Shown here one piece after another: positions 61,908 to 64,000 of a DNA stretch of 64,000 bases (positions within the stretch are counted from its first letter, which is position 1; each line of letters begins with the position of its first letter). The position numbers were made by a program, and so were the translations under genes. The stretch comes from Thalassovita aquimarina (lineage in GTDB: Bacteria > Pseudomonadota > Alphaproteobacteria > Rhodobacterales > Rhodobacteraceae). Location: NCBI RefSeq assembly GCF_018219815.1, contig NZ_JADMKU010000006.1:124001-188000 (forward strand), written 5' to 3'. The notes under the pieces were generated by a model. That model did not search any database and had not been told where the DNA came from. It saw only the letters and a list, made by a program, of their open reading frames with translations.

Positions 61908-62924
61908 CTAACCAAAGGCGGAATCGGGCCGCACTGCACGGCCTTCCTTTGCGGAACGGGCACAGGCCAGCGCAATGGCCAATGCGGCGCGGCCATCCTG
62001 CGCGGTGGCTGAAGGGGATCGGCCCTCGGTGATTGCTGCGTGGAACTCGTCAAGCGCGTTGTAGAAAGACTGGTCATACCGTTCGAGGAAGAAGTGCTTG
62101 AGCGGCTCGCGGGCTGCGGTGCGGCGATTGTTCCAACGCACCAGGTTGTCGTCGCGGTGGTTCAGCGTCTGCACCATGCCGTCATTGCCGAATGCCTCGA
62201 GCCGCTGGTCAAAGCCATAGGCGCAGGCGCGCGAATTGTTGATGTGCACCAGCGCGCCCGATGGCATTTTCAGGGTGGTCATGGTCATGTCAAAATCACC
62301 CTCTGCTCCGATCTGTTCGTTGAACATGCATGAGCCGGCGGCCTGCACTTCGACCGGGCGTTCGCCCGCGATCCAGCACAGCAGGTCGATGTCATGGATC
62401 GTGGCATCGACGAAATAACCGCCCGAGACGCGCACATATTCGATGGGCGGCGGGGCGGGTTCGCGCGACCAGCTCATCAACATGTTCAGCCGACCGATCT
62501 CACCCGTCTTGACCGCGTTGCGCAGCGCTGCGTTGTCGGGGTCAAAGCGCCGGTTGAAGCCCAGCATGAAGGGCACGGGATGCTCTTTCAGCGCAGTCAT
62601 GGCCTGCTCGACCCGCTCCAGCGTCTGATCCAGCGGCTTTTCGCAGTAAATCGGCTTGCCCGCGCGCGCGACCCGTTCGATGTAATCGACATGGGTGTCG
62701 GTGGGGGTGGCAATGATCACCGCGTCGACACCCGGATCCGACAGGACGGCATCGAGATCATCCATCGCTCGACCGCCATATTGCGCAGCGGCCTTTTCGG
62801 CCGACGAGATGCGGGGGTTATAGATCACTTCAAGCCGCAACCCCGGATGGGCGTTGATCTTGGGGCCATAGACATGTGCCATGCGGCCCGTGCCCATCAG
62901 GGCGATGCCAAGCGTCTGTGTCAT
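61908..62924 (-). CDS. Gfo/Idh/MocA-family oxidoreductase
   Basis: A 338-residue NAD(P)-dependent dehydrogenase. The Rossmann motif is GIALMGTGRMAHVYGPKI; the hallmark Lys is in GKPIYCEKPLDQTLE; the substrate-side motif GGYFVDATIHDIDLLCWIAG has the His and Asp of inositol-2-dehydrogenase-like enzymes. It should oxidise a polyol or sugar-type alcohol. It overlaps the following GMC oxidoreductase gene by four bases (ATGA), so the two act in one operon that continues past the window. Confidence 0.88.
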   Translation of the reverse strand: MTQTLGIALMGTGRMAHVYGPKINAHPGLRLEVIYNPRISSAEKAAAQYGGRAMDDLDAVLSDPGVDAVIIATPTDTHVDYIERVARAGKPIYCEKPLDQTLERVEQAMTALKEHPVPFMLGFNRRFDPDNAALRNAVKTGEIGRLNMLMSWSREPAPPPIEYVRVSGGYFVDATIHDIDLLCWIAGERPVEVQAAGSCMFNEQIGAEGDFDMTMTTLKMPSGALVHINNSRACAYGFDQRLEAFGNDGMVQTLNHRDDNLVRWNNRRTAAREPLKHFFLERYDQSFYNALDEFHAAITEGRSPSATAQDGRAALAIALACARSAKEGRAVRPDSAFG

Positions 62925-64000
62925 GCGGTCACCTTCGCGTCTTCCAGTATGAGTGCAGCCGCCTTTTCCCCGATCATGATCGAAGCGGCATTGGTGTTGC
63001 CTGTCACGATGCGCGGCATGATCGAGGCATCGGCCACCCGCAGCCCTTCGATGCCGTGCACCCGCAGGCGCGGGTCAACGACCGCGTCGTCGCCGACGCC
63101 CATCTTGCAGGTCCCTACCGGATGCAGCAATGACAGCCCATTGGCGCGGCAGTAGTCAAGCAACTCGGCCTCGCTTTGTACGTCTTTGCCCGGTTGCAGT
63201 TCGTACTCCACGCAATCAGCCATCGGGGAGGTTGCAGCAATCTTGCGGCCGAATTGCAGCCCGGCAATGGCGGCGCGCTGGTCGGCCTCGTCGGCGAAGA
63301 AATTGAACTGGATCTCGGGCTGCACATCCGGTCTGGGACTGGTGATATGCACATGCCCGCGCGAATTGGGGCGCATGTGTTCGGCCAGGATGGTGAAGCC
63401 CGAAAACGGATGGGGCTTGAGCTGCTCGTCGGTGCACCAGGCCATGAAGGTTACCATCATGTCGGGACGGTCGATCTCTGGGCTCGAACGGATGAAGGTG
63501 TTCGAGTAGTTGCCGTTGTCGGCAAAGGGACCGGTGCGGAAAATCAGATGCCTCAGCAGTTGCAACCCGCCTTTGAGCTTGTTGTTGTAAAGGTCATTCA
63601 CCGTGGAATGCACTGTCGAGCGATACTCGGCCCCGATGCCGAAATGGTCTTGCAGGTTCTCGCCCACGCCTGTCAGTTCGTGTTTCACCTCTATGCCGTT
63701 GCGACGCAGCACCTTGCTTGGCCCGATACCGGAAATTTGCAGCAGCTGAGGCGAATTGAAGGTGCCGCCGCTCAGGACGATCTCGCGCCGCGCGGTGGCG
63801 CGATGTGATCCGCGCTTGTCGGTCCAGTTGACACCGGTGGCACGGCGGCCTTCCAGCTCGATCCGCTGCACCATTGCATGTACGCGCAGGTCGATGTTTC
63901 GCTTGGCCTTGCCGCGCAGGTAACCTGCGGCCGTGCTCCAGCGCCAACCGTTCTTGGTGGTGGTCTGAACGTATCCGGTGCCCTCTTGCTGGGCGCCGTT
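62921..64000 (-). CDS. GMC-family oxidoreductase (C-terminal part, choline dehydrogenase-like)
   Basis: A flavoprotein cut by the window edge; 359 residues are visible. The first residues (NGAQQEGTGYVQTTTKNGWRW) are the usual GMC text for this type, followed by STAAGYLRG, LSGGTFNSPQLLQISGIGPS, GVGENLQDHFG and the C-terminal HPVGTCKMG with its catalytic His, and RVADASIMPRIVTGNTNAASIMIGEKAA. It oxidises an alcohol; choline is the common substrate of the closest relatives, but other polyols are possible. Because the frame continues beyond base 64000 the start is outside the window. Confidence 0.92.
   Translation of the reverse strand, partial: NGAQQEGTGYVQTTTKNGWRWSTAAGYLRGKAKRNIDLRVHAMVQRIELEGRRATGVNWTDKRGSHRATARREIVLSGGTFNSPQLLQISGIGPSKVLRRNGIEVKHELTGVGENLQDHFGIGAEYRSTVHSTVNDLYNNKLKGGLQLLRHLIFRTGPFADNGNYSNTFIRSSPEIDRPDMMVTFMAWCTDEQLKPHPFSGFTILAEHMRPNSRGHVHITSPRPDVQPEIQFNFFADEADQRAAIAGLQFGRKIAATSPMADCVEYELQPGKDVQSEAELLDYCRANGLSLLHPVGTCKMGVGDDAVVDPRLRVHGIEGLRVADASIMPRIVTGNTNAASIMIGEKAAALILEDAKVTA

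Overview
This is a 64 kb, GC-rich, densely packed chromosomal segment from an alphaproteobacterium, most likely a marine or saline Rhodobacteraceae (Roseobacter-type) member. The call rests on the family mix: a nuoLMN end with an Ala/His-rich NuoL insert, two TRAP dicarboxylate-type transporters, a Pot-type ABC importer, a methionine gamma-lyase locus, a DMSP-demethylase-like GcvT protein with an acyl-CoA ligase, and many ATGA/TAATG-overlapping operons. No rRNA, tRNA, CRISPR array or intact mobile element was found.

Layout. 1-3,875: 3' end of the complex I operon (nuoL partial, nuoM, nuoN), closed by a strong terminator. 4,036-5,478: LrgA/LrgB-like membrane pair and a convergent carboxymuconolactone-decarboxylase-family gene. 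5,798-10,212: RND efflux adaptor and pump. 10,490-15,392: two exported envelope proteins, one with PASTA-like repeats and one with Sel1 repeats. 15,659-25,350: one long operon behind a Fur-like site: DUF2946-like protein, TonB-dependent receptor, membrane-anchored CobN-like chelatase (frame-broken), MotA/TolQ/ExbB protein, DUF2149 protein, then a second ExbB, ExbD and TonB. 25,425-29,414 (minus): polyamine-type ABC importer. 29,736-33,913: methionine gamma-lyase locus of the mdeRAB type. 33,970-37,272: GST / extradiol dioxygenase / DoxX operon with a divergent LysR regulator. 37,354-39,137: Crp/Fnr regulator and two more DUF2946-like proteins. 39,700-44,436: Lrp regulator followed by DmdA-like / OsmC / ECHDC3-like / acyl-CoA ligase genes. 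44,622-60,778: a catabolic island built around a GntR regulator. 61,908-64,000 (minus): Gfo/Idh/MocA dehydrogenase and a GMC oxidoreductase cut by the window edge.

Two systems stand out. (1) The 15.6-25.4 kb operon has the same set of parts as the Bacteroidetes hmuYRSTUV haem loci (TonB receptor, CobN-like HmuS, MotA/TolQ/ExbB-like HmuU, DUF2149 HmuV), here in an alphaproteobacterial setting and joined to its own ExbB-ExbD-TonB motor. The CobN-like protein has an N-terminal export/anchor signal and a C-terminal membrane helix, so it probably handles a tetrapyrrole or its metal on the periplasmic side and is not a cobalamin biosynthesis subunit. (2) The 44.6-60.8 kb island combines a hydantoinase/oxoprolinase pair, an isochorismatase-fold protein without its usual cysteine, an ICL/PEP-mutase-family lyase, a flavoprotein, a tautomerase-SnoaL fusion, a LeuCD-type hydro-lyase and two carboxylate TRAP transporters. 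This suggests an undescribed route for a cyclic amide/imide or a substituted maleate-type acid; the substrate is not known from sequence.

All functions are inferred by reading motifs and gene context; no database search was run.
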